This document shows, piece after piece, positions 46,870-60,205 of a stretch of 64,000 bases of DNA. A program made the position numbers and the translations under genes. Origin of the DNA: Zelopaecilomyces penicillatus (taxonomy: Eukaryota; Ascomycota; Sordariomycetes; Hypocreales; Pseudodiploosporaceae); contig VCCP01000001.1 in assembly GCA_005765155.1 (NCBI GenBank), forward strand, positions 1,116,001 to 1,180,000, read 5' to 3'. A model generated the notes under the pieces. That model made no database searches and was not told the origin of the DNA. It saw only the letters and a program-made list of their open reading frames with translations. The number at the start of each line of letters is the position of its first letter. The first letter of the stretch is position 1.

Positions 46870-47483
46870 ATGATACGTTTAACTTGAGGGACCGGGAGCG
46901 CTTTGCTTGTAATTTGTCATTCTTAAAGCTCCTAGTAGATATGGGGAGTATAATAGCAAAAAGAAAAGCACAAATAACTATAAGGTTTTGATCCTCCTCA
47001 AGACGGGACGTAATATCGACTGTGGGAAAGTTTTCACAGCCTCATCGTGTCTTAAGCACGAGCTAGATAGATGGAATTCTGTAGTCGGATTATGAAAACC
47101 CACTCCTCTAGAGCCCAACTTGATGCCAAATTAATGACGGCATGATTGCTCAGGAAATTACCCAAGGTCTTACTGAGCCCTCGGGGTAAAACTATGGTAG
47201 AATAAGAGAAATGAATCACCAATCCGCTTCAATTCCAACATGATGTTTAAACAGAAATGATTGAATTTTAATGCAAGACATGCGTCTCAAGTCAAAAAGC
47301 TGAGACACTCCGTTGGACTGCTACATCGCATCCAGTCTAACTTCCCCTTGAGTAAATAATAGCGTCCTCATCATCTAGGTACATAAGTCGCCTTGCGCTG
47401 CGTCAAAACTGCTCAAAAGAGCAACCTGCAAAAGAAACCCAGTTCATAGAAGGTGCCCCTTACAAACACAACTTTACACAACA
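46870..47483. other. Intergenic, about 0.6 kb
   Basis: 3' flank of the cyclopropane synthase gene and promoter of the SnoaL-like gene. Nothing specific seen. Confidence 0.6.
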
Positions 47484-47924
47484 ATGGCTTCTTCTGTACG
47501 CTCTCAAATGCTGGAAACAGTAGAAGCATTCATAAGCTCATACAACACATTCACCCCAGAATCCGTCGTCAGCCGCCGCAGCCCATCATGTCTTCACCTC
47601 GTCAAGCCGAGCATACTCAACGTCCCACCACGTTCAAATAGCGAGTATTCTCGTTTTATTCAGATGCTTGTGCCCATTATGCGCAATTTCACGCTCAATT
47701 TGGGAGACGGATATCAGCCTATACTCGACGAAAAGACACATCGGGCCATATTGTTCTTGCGGTCTGCTGCCGACACGGACATTGGGCCGTACACAAACGA
47801 ATACATTCTCATCTTGACACTGAGTGAGGATGGGACTGAGATTGATGAGATTGTGGAGTTTGCGGATAGTGCGTATTCACAAAAGTGGTTCCGGAAACTA
47901 TGCCATGTGCGTAGCAAACTGTAG
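47484..47924 (+). CDS. SnoaL-like (NTF2-fold) protein
   Basis: Single exon, 146 aa, near full length for the family. It matches the small fungal NTF2-fold proteins annotated SnoaL-like: LETVEAFISSYNTFTPESVV, then RRSPSCLHLVKPSIL, FIQMLVPIMRNFTLNL, a conserved RSAADTDIGPYTNEYILILTL and ends with FADSAYSQKWFRKL. Relatives often lie in secondary-metabolite clusters, where some act as isomerases or cyclases, while many have no known activity. It is co-directional with the cyclopropane synthase gene, 615 bp downstream. Which reaction it performs, if any, cannot be told. Confidence 0.78.
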   Translation: MASSVRSQMLETVEAFISSYNTFTPESVVSRRSPSCLHLVKPSILNVPPRSNSEYSRFIQMLVPIMRNFTLNLGDGYQPILDEKTHRAILFLRSAADTDIGPYTNEYILILTLSEDGTEIDEIVEFADSAYSQKWFRKLCHVRSKL

Positions 47925-48522
47925 CAAGCCTACACAGACACTTGTATATACTGCAATCCTTTCGTGGGCAGCTCACTGCCCCCCTTGGATCAATGGTCAA
48001 CGATCAATACAGTTTATTATCCCCTTCAATATCTGATAGAGGCGATGTCTATGTCAGATTCGGCGCACTGTCTGCGACAACAGTACATGAGCATCTATCA
48101 CAGGATATAGATGAACCGGAGGTGAATCCGGACGGGTCTTTTCCACCGAGCAACCTTGTATCCTCGATCAAACCCTCATCTCTCTCATTTTCCATCTCTC
48201 TCATCTCTCATCTCTCCCTACTACTCGCCAGAACACGCCTGACCCTGGCAAATTCCCTCGTCTGTGTAACGCTCAACGAAGCCACAAACCCTGTCGAAGC
48301 TTTTCCCGAATCAATTACAGCCAATGATATTGACGTCATAAAGGGCCTTTGGTCACTTGACAGCGGCTCGTTGACTGGCCACAAGTTTGCAACCGTCGCT
48401 CCCCATTCGGCTACCCCAAAACTCTTTCTCTTTTGCCGGATCTCGGAGCCCACCCCGACCCTGTGTTTGGGTTTCGCACTTGAACTTGGCGTGAAGCTGA
48501 CCCAGGCCAAAAAAAAAAAGCA
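47925..48522. other. Intergenic, about 0.6 kb
   Basis: Separates the SnoaL-like gene from the small zinc-cluster gene. The frame 47942-48628 runs into that gene out of frame and shows only low-complexity Ser/Leu sequence, so it is not called. Confidence 0.55.
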
Positions 48523-49120
48523 ATGGAGACTCGCGATAAAGCTGGGCCGTATCCCTTGCGGCCGCTGCTGCCGGCGAATGCGTCCAAATCCAGCAGCACT
48601 GAGCAATCGGCTTCGACGGCCCCTTTGAACAACAACAACAACAATAACAACACCAATCCCACCAATTCCACTTCCACCACACAGCCCCACAAATACCGAA
48701 ACACAAGTATAGCTTGCCATGTTTGCCGCGGGCGGAAAACAAGGGTATGCTGAAACTTTCCTGCCACCTTCCATCCAATTCCAGCTCCGGACAATTTAAA
48801 GAAAATGCTTATGCGTGCAATTGTGTTCCAAAAAGTGCGACGGGTTGCGTCCGGTATGCTCCCCATGCCGCAAGAGAAACGTCCAGTGTCAGTGGCCCGG
48901 GCTCGATACCGTCAAGATCGCAAAGGAAAAACTGTCCGAAATAGAAGACCAATTGCATGACTATAAGACTCTACACGAAAACATGCAAACTAGAAGTGAG
49001 AGCGAGGCTGCCGAGATCTTTCGGCGTATCAGAAGTGGCCAAGATATAGCCTCTATTCTTGCCCATCTGCGAGATGGCGATTTACTGCTACAGATGTCGG
49101 TCGATCCGAAACCTCAATGA
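48523..49120 (+). CDS. Truncated Zn(II)2Cys6 regulator
   Basis: Two exons, 48523-48744 and 48836-49120, give 168 aa. The intron (GTATGC donor, CCAAAAAG acceptor) splits the zinc cluster, and splicing restores C-HV-C-RGRKTR-C-DGLRPV-C-SP-C-RKRNVQ-C. A short Asn/Thr/Ser-rich leader precedes it, encoded partly by an AAC repeat at 48628-48650. After the cluster comes a dimerisation-like helix and FRRIRSGQDIASILAHLRDG, a segment conserved in full-length members of this group. Those members usually run to 500-800 aa with a fungal transcription factor domain; here a stop comes a few residues later. It is either a minimal regulator or a remnant. It lies beside the 37-48 kb metabolic genes and might have regulated them. 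Confidence 0.7.
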
Positions 49121-52100
49121 TGTACCCGATAAAATGCTGCCTGATAACTTGAAAAAGGTCGGTTTATTTGAAGCAATTGAAGAACACATGCTTTAGCGGT
49201 CCCTTCTATCCACCAACGATCAAGAAGTTGTCTCATCAAATACGAAACCAAGGATCCACAGACATAGGCAACGATAAAACACAATACCATGTTACTCATC
49301 ATACGTCTTATTTGGCGAACCAGCGCCTTGAACCATGACCCCATTCGGATGAATACAAACGATATATTCCACATCGATCTACTCCGGGGAGTAAATCTCT
49401 CCTTGCTTATGAGTAGCTCACTTTCTTGCGGTAGATGATGTCGGTATTACCATTACTCAAAAACAAGACATTCTCATTGTTTCACAACAATACGGCCATG
49501 TTCAAAGTTTGCTGCACGTCGAATCAACACTATTGCAGCACAAGTTTGGACTGAAGCAAGGCGTTCAAAAAGTGGGCAGTCAGCAGTAATAGCTTGTCCT
49601 CTGTGATGCTGGATTTTCTCGCCCTTTTTTTCCAATTCACCAGTGAGTGGGTTGGACATGGTTGGCTGCGTGCGTTCATTTCCAAAGTAGTGCGAAGGGG
49701 GGAGAGCATGACCTTACTGTGAATGCCTGCAGAATCCCAAGGAACAAATTCGCGAATGGCACACCTCCAGCATGGGCAGTCTTTAGCTGACCATTATTGG
49801 AGTACAATCCTCTTCACTCATATGAGCGAAACAGTCAGGCTGTCTCATCCACATGACCTCCTGCTTCCAATCGACCACCTATGACGGGAGATACAGCATG
49901 CCATCCGCTTTGCCCATCTCCAAAAAGAATTTGGACTGCTACTCTGGATTGGGGAAACACATCCTGCCTCACAGACAGCCAAGCGGATGTGGCGCTCTGC
50001 TGCGGAGCTTCAACTCTTGATGAATAACCTCGCAACCACAGCTTACACCAAGGCGAACTTGGAACGATATTTCTTCTCTTGACAGGTTGTGTTATCTTAC
50101 TCTCGAATGACAAGTTGATCCGAGATCTTGCTTAATTCGTTATTCATAGGGCGAGTGACTTTACTTTGGCGGTCATCAACCAAGTAGGTTTCACCAGGCA
50201 TTATCCTCTATTCAAGTCATCACGCCTTTGGCTATCTTACTAACCACGTGAAAAGCATATAGTAGCTCCACATAGTTCTCTCTCTTTCTCTCTCTCTCTG
50301 AACTAGTCGCTGAGCTTGAAAAGTACAGCTTAGCAGATGTTGCGCTGGATGAGAGCACCAGCACCGAGTTCATTGTGCATACCGTAAAGTTGCAACTGCA
50401 GACACTCTCTTCTCTACACCTTCGTTTCAATGCCGTCAATTGCCGGGTAGTTTTTTGTAGAATATATATATACATATTCCAAGATCATATGTGGACGCTT
50501 GTGCCTGGGCGCTTCAGACATTGGGGCAGGTTGCGTTGTTCACGCAAACACAATGCTCGCCGCCAAGGGAATGCGTCTATATGCTAAGAAACTCGTTTTT
50601 TTGACAAAAATGTCATCTCTCACGCCCGCAGAGATACTGGCAAAGTGGTCGTGTCTGGTTTCGTCGAAGAGAATGTCGACGTCGACATCGATGTAGGGTA
50701 GTAGATCTCCATTTATGCACCAACCCCAGAATACATATAAGCATCTACAGCCGTTACCGAGTCTTGCAGAATGGATACTTTGCTCGACATGGATAGAGTC
50801 AATGATAAATAAACGGCTGCAAGTAAAAAGGCTTGGGCTAGGTATAGTTGGACAACGGCTGTACACAGAACGACGCCATCGGTCAATTCGGGTCTGATCC
50901 GTAGAGTTTGCACCGTAATCTTGCGGCAATGAATTGATTTCCAGTCATGGAAACATGATACTTCGCAGTAGAGCAATTTGGGCACCGAAAATATTCGATA
51001 TTAGTACAATTCCACTCGTTATCTGATGCTCCGGCAGCATGCGCTAAACATTCGATGCTGATGTCGCTTAGTGGAAATATGATCTTGCTGTCGCAGCAAC
51101 ATGGCCGCTGGGAGACTAAAGATGACATTAATTGCAGCACCTCTGATCTTCAGGTTCAGAATGTGGTGCCGATGCAGATTTGGTATGTGAATGGTGGGCC
51201 CATTTCGTTAATCTGTCAATGGAATTCGGACATCATTGAGAATTGAGGCTGCCCAAAGTTCTCCGCCACAGGTGTGGCTCAGTTACATGCCTTACCTCAG
51301 TATCTTACTGTAGGTAAGAGTAGCATTCATTCTAGGTCAACTTGGTAACCAGGATTCTTTGTTCATAAGTACCCCTCACACATCCGTCCTCGTATTCCAA
51401 GCTTGAAATGCCTCACATCATCGTTCTGCGAGGCAGGGTTGGGCCCATTCGATTGATAATTGATTGATTGATTGATGGATGACGATCACTTCCCAGATTA
51501 AATGAACTCTGGGGGAAGGGTGGTTACTTGCTTCGACGTCACTCGCGTGTGATTGGCTCGGCTGTCCGCAGCAATAAGCCGCACCCCTGGCCGTGAGCTG
51601 GTCAATATCAGATCTAGGCCGAGTTGAAGCGTCGGTGGCGGTCTGGTGTCTTATCCACCAGACTGCGCAGACCTGTACAAAAGAACGAACGAAATAATCA
51701 GTAATACTAGGTAGTTATTAACTTGCAATTAAGACCAGTGGTGATAATGGTCAGAGTCCTATGTCACTAGTTCGAATTTGATTCCCCCGCCACCCCACCC
51801 TCTCTAGGCTTGCAATCTACACAAACGCATATATCGACACATTGGCTCATGGCAGTTTGCTCAACCTGGTTGGTCGCCACCCGCGTGGGTATGGGGAAGC
51901 TGAACCGTATGCACAATCTCGTCAGCTGGGTTAATTATATTTACGTGCCAATACAGTGCGTGCATCGTCGCACCACATTGCTCCTTAGGCGTAAGCATCA
52001 CATCACCGGTTAGTTAGAATACGAAGTAATTAGCATAGAGTGCGACACCACGCTGGCCTGGCTTGGCTTCTTCGGGCACTAATAAATCCCCAATCTGTGG

Positions 52101-53804
52101 AGGTTTAAGTGGTGATGATGGCCTAACATGGCCAGGGCTCTGTTTCCTTTTGCTTTATTTGCTTTTTCTTGTACCACGGCTAACACGTTGGCTGCACCGT
52201 TCTTCATGAATCGGGCTGCGTGCTAGGCTTGCCAGGGTAGCAAAGGTACTTACTTATTGATCACTGTGCCGAGCCCTGCACACACACATTGGCAGAGGCA
52301 GGTACTAAATTGTATCGTGCACGTGAATGGATGCTGTTTGCTGTCAAGTATCCTCCAATCGGCAGGGGATGCAGCCGGATCCGGAATAATGGAGTAGACG
52401 TTGTTGTTTACCAGATCGCTGGTGTACCGAGAGGAACATGGCATTCCCAAGGCCCCATCCACAGTGGGACATGGCACTCTTTTTAGCTCGCTACGCAGAA
52501 AACCCTTGAATATCACCCACTGTAACATACTTCTCTGTAACAATCGGAAAGAAAGTTTACTGCCCACGCACGTACAGTAAGGTTTGCTGCCCCTCCCAGA
52601 AGCGGCACGCAATACACTGAAACGGTAAGCAGGAATCAGGTGGTTTCCATGGAATTTACTGCAGAGGTACAGAGTTCAGACCACTCTCAGTGCCACCAGC
52701 ACTGGGCTATTATGCTATGGGTTTTTTTACAATGTACGTATGGGCTATAGGCTTTCGGGTCGGTGGCGCCGGTTGGTGGTTGATGGCGGATCCGAGAGTC
52801 TACCGGGTTTTCCGTACTTCCAGCGAAAGCCCAGGGCCCACCACCACGGTCAGACATGCAAGAGAAAAAAAAAGGGTACCCGGGCTCTGTACTTCTGTAG
52901 CACCATGGTACCTGGTCTGCTCTTTAGCCTGGTGCTACTAGCTCGTACCTGTACTGCAAACGCACTCTAGCTGAAGTACCTTTGTCTGCACCTGCGCTGT
53001 GATGCACCACTATTAGTGCACCCTGGCAATGAAATCTGCGTACAGGGGCGAGTACTGGTACATTCTAGGGTGCAGTAGACACAGGTACCTAGAGCCTTCC
53101 CGTCATCCCTCCAGAACGGCGCCATGCAACACCCTTAGCACCATCCCCAGCACCAGCTCTCAAGTACCTGCTAATAACTCTAAAGCATCCAAAAGCACAC
53201 AGCACCCAAGCGCCGCCCTCCCCCCAAGCAGGGCAAGTGCTCTCCCGCCAGGGAACCTCCTGCCGCACCTTCACATCTGGCACTCGGGTCTTTCACGCCT
53301 ACGCCCACCTCCAAATCTAAATCTCGCCCCGACATCTACACCAACCACCAACCGTCAACCCGCCAAACGGCCGGATTTGCAGCTTTGCGTCGACGCAATT
53401 CCCATTGGCCCTCGGGGTCGTTCTCTCCATCAATTCATAACGTCATTCTCCTTTGAATCTTTTCCACATGTAAGTACTCGTCCATATGTGATAGTCGGCT
53501 GGTTGCCTTCTTACGCGACAGCCCTTGTTGGCTCACACGGCGCATCTCTCCTTCTCCAACCGTATTGGACTCTGACTTTCCCACCAGCAGCCGACGGAAC
53601 CAACTCTCACTATACTGAATATCGCTTCATTGTTCTTCACGAGACGCTGCGCCAGGAATCCAACAGCATGATGCGGCTTGCATCTTGACAACATCTCGCA
53701 CGCCTCATTCCCCCCGAGTTCAACAACACAAGTCGCATCCAACCCCGAACGTTGGAAATTCACCTACCCCGAACTTCTCGTGCAAACCAGCACTCGCCTG
53801 CGCC
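49121..53804. other. 4.7-kb gene-poor stretch
   Basis: No gene is supported on either strand; all frames are short and unconserved in appearance. Visible are a CT-rich tract (50277-50299), a GATT tandem (about 51451-51477), a tRNA-Asp-like relic (about 51735-51790, listed) and, from about 52950, the C/A-rich leader of the KDM5 gene. No continuation of the truncated zinc-cluster gene was found after 49120. Confidence 0.5.
51735..51790 (+). pseudogene. tRNA-Asp-like relic
   Basis: The order AGTGGTGATAATGGTCAG (A-box and D-arm like), TGTCAC (containing a GTC anticodon) and AGTTCGAATTT (B-box like) follows a fungal tRNA-Asp. The variable region and T-stem appear partly deleted and no acceptor stem forms. 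This is a resemblance judged by eye. Confidence 0.3.
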
Positions 53805-56800
53805 ATGGTGTCTGTTCCTGCTGGCGCAGCCGCCGCCCACAGCGCGAAGACGAGTTCTCGCAGCTCGCCTGCTGTAGGAGGGTCTGCAGGTCATTCGTCA
53901 GCGAAGCCTAAACACAAGGTCAACTCCAACGGCTACCATCCTACCAATCCACAAGTGCCACTGAGTTCCTTAAGTAGCACGCCTCTGGACCTCACGTCCG
54001 TCGAGCGACGCGGACAGCCGACCGCTATGCGAGAGCCTCTCAAAAAGAAGACACGGCCACATGGAATTTCGGAAGCCCCGACATACTGCCCGACCGACGA
54101 AGAATGGCGGGATCCGATTGAGTACATGAAGAAAATATCCCCCGAAGCATCGCAGTACGGAATTTGCAAAATCATCCCGCCAGATTCTTGGAATCCCGAA
54201 TTTGCTATTGATACAGAGGTGCGTCTTTCGCATTTATTCATAACTTAACATTTATTGCGTCCACCCCCCCTCCTCCTTCAAATACGATTTATAGAGCGAG
54301 ATACCTTGTGGCAACTAATGGCAGCGACAACTAACATGACCCCTATCACAGAAATTTCATTTTCGAACACGAAAGCAAGAATTAAACTCTGTGGAAGGAA
54401 GTATGTTTTCGCCCCATATGTATTAATTATGATGATCTTTACTCACCCACTTCACTTAGGCACGAGAGCAAATCTGACCTATCTTGATGGCTTGGGCAAA
54501 TTTCATAAACAGCAAGGTAATAATCTGCACCGGTTACCATATGTGGATAAAAAACCACTGGATCTCTATCGATTGAAGAAAGCCGTGGAATCACGCGGCG
54601 GATTTGACAAGGTTTGCAAGTTGAAAAAGTGGGCGGAAATCGGGCGAGATCTCGGCTACAGCGGCAAGATCATGTCATCTTTGTCCACATCGCTCAAGAA
54701 CTCTTATCAACGATGGCTATGCCCATATGAAGAATATTTGCGTCTTGCCAAACCAGGTGTCCATCAGCAATTGGAACAGGAGTACGGTGGTCCTCTGACA
54801 CCAAGCCCTGCCCAAACTCCCGTCGGTCGTTCGAATATCAATACGCCAGGGAGCACCAGATGTGACTCACCCGCCCGCCATGCATCCGATGCTTTGCAGA
54901 GTAGCGTTGCTAGAGTCAAGAAAGAGCCAGATCTGGATACACGGATGGCAGATGCGCCACCTGCGCCAACCTCAGCTTCTGGTCCCGGCTTCAGAGCGAT
55001 CAACTCAAACGGTTTCACACCCGTCAATACTGGCTTTACAAGCGTCAATCGTGCCGTGGATGGAACTCCGAACGGACATTCCGCCGACCAAAAAGAAACT
55101 GATAGCCCAAGCACATCATCAAGAAACACTCCCGAGGCTCGTTCTACAGGCTTGGGAGCAGCTGCGGCTGTCAAACGTCAACTCAGCGGTGGTAGCTCTT
55201 CGGAAGAAATCAAGCAAGACATCACAACTGATATAGACGAATGTGATAATAGCAGCCGTCGCAGCAAACGTCTGAAAAAAGGTACGCATCCTGTTTCTCT
55301 CTTGTAGAAGTTGTTTTTTGGCCTTTGAAGCACCTGCAGCTTTGCTCCGCTGCGATGACACTATTTATGTTGTGCATTCCTGCTAATCAGTTACATGGCA
55401 GAAACCGTGCCTACTGTGGCGGGATCTCATATGACCGTTTTCCGTCCATCCGTGCCTCGGATCCCTCGCGAGGAAGATGCTGTAGTTGGAGAAGTGTGAC
55501 CTTTTGCCTCTCACGCCAAAGATATGCGATGTATTGCTAACATGATGTAGAAATGTGAAAACTGTGGAAGGGGCGATGAGAGCGGCGCTCTCCTCGTTTG
55601 CGAATCCTGCGACAGCACCTACCACGGCCCTTGCTTAGATCCGCCCTTGAAGCGAAAACCCGACGCTGAATGGAATTGCGCGAGGTGCTTAGTTGGAGAT
55701 GGCCAATTCGGTTTTGAAGAAGGCGGCCTTTACTCATTGAAACAGTTTCAGCAAAAAGCCAATGATTTTAAACAGGGCTACTTTGAGAAGAAAATGCCGT
55801 TTGATGAGACTCTGAAATGCCACCGACCGGTCACTGAAGAGGACGTTGAGACTGAATTTTGGCGCCTTGTTGCCGATTTGGAAGAGACCGTCGAGGTCGA
55901 GTATGGGGCTGATATTCACTGCACGACTCATGGTTCTGGCTTCCCAACGGTTGAGAAGCACCCTAATAACCCATACGCAACAGACCCGTGGAATCTAAAT
56001 GTTCTTCCATTTCACCCCGAGAGTCTGTTCAGGCACATCAAGTCTGATATTTCTGGAATGACTGTCCCATGGGTGTATGTGGGCATGATTTTCTCGACTT
56101 TCTGTTGGCATAATGAGGATCACTATGCATATTCTGCCAACTACCAGCATCTGGGGGCAACGAAGACATGGTATGGCATACCGGGAGAAGACGCGGCAAA
56201 GTTTGAGTCGGCAATGAAAGAAGCTGTGCCTGAACTGTTTGAGACACAGCCCGATCTCCTGTTTCAGCTGGTGACGCTTCTCACACCTGAGCAGCTGAGG
56301 AAAGCCGGAGTTCGTGTTTACGCGTTAGATCAGCGCGCTGGCCAGCTCGTCATAACGTTTCCTCAAGCCTATCATGCAGGTTTTAACCACGGATTTAACT
56401 TCAACGAGGCTGTCAATTTTGCACCCTGTGATTGGGAGCCATTCGGTCTGGCGGGAGTTGAAAGACTGCAACTTTTCCGACGACAGCCTTGCTTCTCTCA
56501 TGATGAACTGTTATGGACAGCAGCAGAAGGCGTCGCAGCCTCGAGCCTGAATATACAAACGGCAAAATGGCTTGCGCCTGCCTTGGATCGTATACAGAAG
56601 CGTGAATTGGCGCAAAGAGAGAGTTTTGTTACTAAGCATGTTGATGCCTCTCCCCACAAGTGTCACATTGTTGGCAGTAGCGAGGATGCGTGTTCTCTAG
56701 ACTTCAAGATCGATGACGAGGACGTCCAAGACGAAGATGAGCAATGCTGCAGCTACTGCAAAGCGTTCGCATTTCTTTCTCGATTCAAGTGCCATCGTTC

Positions 56801-59481
56801 GGGCAAGGTTTTGTGCATCGTGCATGCTGGGTATCATACCTGTTGTGATCAAACTGAACAGAAAAGGTTTCGAGGAGACGACCACACTCTGATCTACAGT
56901 AAAGCTGAAGATACTATAATTTCTACCTATCAAAAGGTTATTGAGAAAGCCCAAATCCCTGAGGCATGGGAAATAAAGTACGAAAAAATGCTCGAGGATG
57001 AAGCCACACCATCTCTGAAGTCATTACGAACGCTTTTGCATGAGGGCGAACGCATACCATTTCAAATTCCGTCACTACCTATCTTGAAGGAATTCGTTAA
57101 TAAGTGTAATGATTGGGTTGAGGAGGCCACCAACTATATTGTGAGGAAACAGCAAAATCGCCGGAAAAATGACCGGGTATGGCAAAGCCACGCAAGGCGG
57201 TCAACCGGTAATGCCCATTCTGACCAAAAAGAACGCGACTCTCGAAATATCGACGACATCTACAGGCTGCTTCAGGAGGCTGACCATATCGGTTTCGACT
57301 GCCCCGAGATTTCGCAGCTCCGGGAGCGATCTACGGCTATACAAGAATTTCAAGACAAAGCTCAGCGGGTGCTTAAAAACAGTATCAATGCGCCAGCAGA
57401 AACGATTGAGGAGCTTCTTGAAGAGGGCCGTAGCTTCAATGTGGATACGCCCGAAGTCGAACGACTATCAAGGGTCTTGGAACAGATACGCTGGAATCAA
57501 AAGGCCCGAACCAGCCGTGGCAATTTCTTATCTTTGAAGGATGTGCAGGAGCTTATTGAAGAAGGTAATCGTTTAGAGATCCCGACCTATAACGACCATC
57601 TTAAACATTATTGTGACCAAAGACTGGCTGGCCAGGCTTGGGAGACCAAAGCCCGGGAGCTCATTCACGCTGAGTTTGTCCACTATCCCCAGCTCGAGGC
57701 ACTTTCTACTCAAGTGGCGGCCAATGCCCTTCCTGTGTCACCAGACACATTGGCTGCCATTGATCAAATTCTGCACAAGCAGCGTGAGGCGCACCGTCAA
57801 ATTCTTGATTTGACAGAGAGATGTCGACATCCTGACTTCCGAAAACGACCAAAATATTCAGAGGTTGTGGACATTTCGAAGAAGCTAGAGGACCTCAATT
57901 CGAAGCCTAATGGCACACTCGACTTGGAAAATGAGAGGAAACGCCACGAAGATTGGATGCGAAAAGGAAAGAAACTTTTCGGGAAGTCCAATGCGCCGCT
58001 CCACATCCTCAAATCTCATCTGGAACATGTGCTTGAGCGTAACATTGACTGTTTTAACACAGACCTTGACACACCTCGCCTTCCTGGTGAGCCAGTTTCT
58101 AGGGAGGTCAGCCTCGAGCCAGGCGCAACTCGATGGGAAGACGCCCGTTCCAGGCAAGTATTTTGCATTTGCAGAAAGGTCGAGGCGGGTATGATGATTG
58201 AGTGTGAGCTCTGTCATGAGTGGTAAGTGATTGAGATTTGATAGGCTGTGTGAAGACGATCATGGTTCAGATGCTAAGACATCCATCAATAGGTACCATT
58301 ACAAATGCCTCAAAATCGCCCGAGGCAAAGTGAAAGAGGACGACAAGTATACCTGCCCTATCTGCGACTGGAGGATGAAGATACCTCGTGATGCTTCACG
58401 TCCAAAACTGGAAGATCTGCTTGGCCTTGCTGATGAGATGGCACTCCTTCCCTTTCAACCCGATGAGGAAGAGGTCCTTCGTCGCATCATCGACACCGCA
58501 CAGGGTTTTCGGGATCGTATTGCTCGTTATTGTAACCCACTGCTTTCAACCGAAGCTGAGGCTGAAACCCAACGGTTTTTCCTCCGCAAACTAGAAGGTG
58601 CGGAGGTTCTTCTGGCATTCGAGACCAACTTTTTCCGCCAGGAGCTTCACAAATGGTGTCCCGTTGCACCTATACCGCCGCCCATCCTGGAGATATCATT
58701 GAGCACTCGTAAGCCCCGGCCTACGAAGCTACAGAAGATGCTAGTGGAGTACGGCGTGGAACATCCAGATGATCTCCCCGAACATGCGAAGGGCAAAGCG
58801 AACAGCCTTCGACGGAAAGCCGCCAACGCAGAAGCCGCGGCTGCAGCTGCCCAGTCCTCTGGAGGATCGTCTGGTCTCAATACCAAGCACATGGGGTATG
58901 GTGGTGGTGCCACGTTTTTCGCACATACGCCTCAATCAGCAACATCTAGTATTCCAAATGTTTCACACGGGCATACGCGGAGTTCAGGCTCAATGTCTGA
59001 TGGTGATCGCCCCAAGCATGAATCATCAGACTCGGAAAATGGATTATACCCTCGCTTTTTCGGCTCAGGTGGTCCTCAATTCACTGGCGACAGTTCCACC
59101 TTGTCTCTGGAGGAAAGGCTGCTTCAGGATGAGGAAGATGACATTAATTTTCACACCGAGGCAGGGAAGAGCAAGGCTTTAGAGATCCTCGGCCGCACTG
59201 AGGTGGGGAGGAAACAAGCCAAGAAGATCTTTGGCCCCGATGTGTGGAGCCCCTCCCGCGGTCCACTGAGTGAACATAGCCAACGCATGACACCTACAGA
59301 TATGGATGAAGGTTTGAAGCAAAATGACATCAAAGTGGATCAGATGTTTATGGAAATGACCAATCAAGACGATGAAGACGATCAAAAGAAGAAGGACATT
59401 CTGGCTCCAAATGGAGCAGTCACGGCAGAATTATTTGAGAACGAGAGGAACGGACTTGACGCTATGTTAGACGGCGAGTAA
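53805..59481 (+). CDS. kdm5: KDM5-type histone H3K4 demethylase
   Basis: Six exons, 53805-54218, 54352-54400, 54460-55281, 55402-55493, 55551-58222 and 58293-59481, give 1745 aa. The protein is a nuclear JARID1/Lid2-type enzyme that removes methyl groups from H3K4 using iron and 2-oxoglutarate. Order: JmjN (about 88-135), ARID (about 157-240), PHD finger 1 (about 461-510, KCENCGRGDESGALLVCESC), JmjC with metal ligands H646, E648 (CWHNEDHYAYS) and H734 (YHAGFNHGFN), a C5HC2 zinc finger, a long PLU-1-like helical region, and a second PHD finger split by the last intron (CELCHEW to YHYKCLK). The catalytic ligands are intact. The frame is open 5' of ATG 53805 only through a TTG, so that ATG is used. 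All splice phases agree. Confidence 0.94.
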
Positions 59482-60205
59482 CACTGTGAGGATTTATTTT
59501 AGTTCTTTTTGGGGAGTTAAAAATGGGTCATTGGCGTTTCAGCCCCAGCATGAATGGCCCTGGAGTTAGGATGGGTTGTTATATGTATGACTATAATGGG
59601 GGCGGACTGTATGTACTGCACTTTTTCCCGGCGATCCAACGGGTGGAAGGGTTCTGATATCCAAGAATGCGGGTTGGCTGAAGAGAAAAATGCGGCCATG
59701 ATTTGCCTACTAGCTGACGGACAAATTGCCTCTTTGTTTGTTCTTTCTTTTTTTATATCCTACGAGGTGTTTTATGTGGTTATTGATCGGACGGTTAAAT
59801 AGTCTAGATGACGAGCAAGAGACAAGCCATGTTTACCATGCGTGTTTATTTTGTTAGGATTGCTTTTCACAATCTGTAAAATATGTTCACTTTAGTCGCC
59901 ATACAACTAGCTTTGAAGCTGATCAGACGATGTCTATGGTAAGCATCAATCGGCGAAGCCATTGCTGGCAAGCATATGTTTTCCAAAGGTCATTTGTGTC
60001 TGGGTGATTCACTGTGATCTCGCTCATGTACCTCGAAACAAGAGATTCGGGGAGGTGGTGGTGCTAAAGTAGTGGCAGAGATTTGAATGAATAGCAAAAA
60101 TCATACTAATAGCATTAAAACACAATGCATGTTTTACATTCCAGGTTTCCAAATTCAATGACTTTTACTGGTGATTCTTTACGCAGTGAACGTTGTTATA
60201 GTATA

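Noticed and set aside
47942..48628. 228-codon plus-strand frame
   Set aside because: Overlaps the start of the zinc-cluster gene out of frame and has no conserved motif.
53029..53688. 219-codon plus-strand frame upstream of the KDM5 gene
   Set aside because: Ser/Pro/Thr-rich with no family features; it overlaps the likely 5' UTR and promoter of the KDM5 gene.
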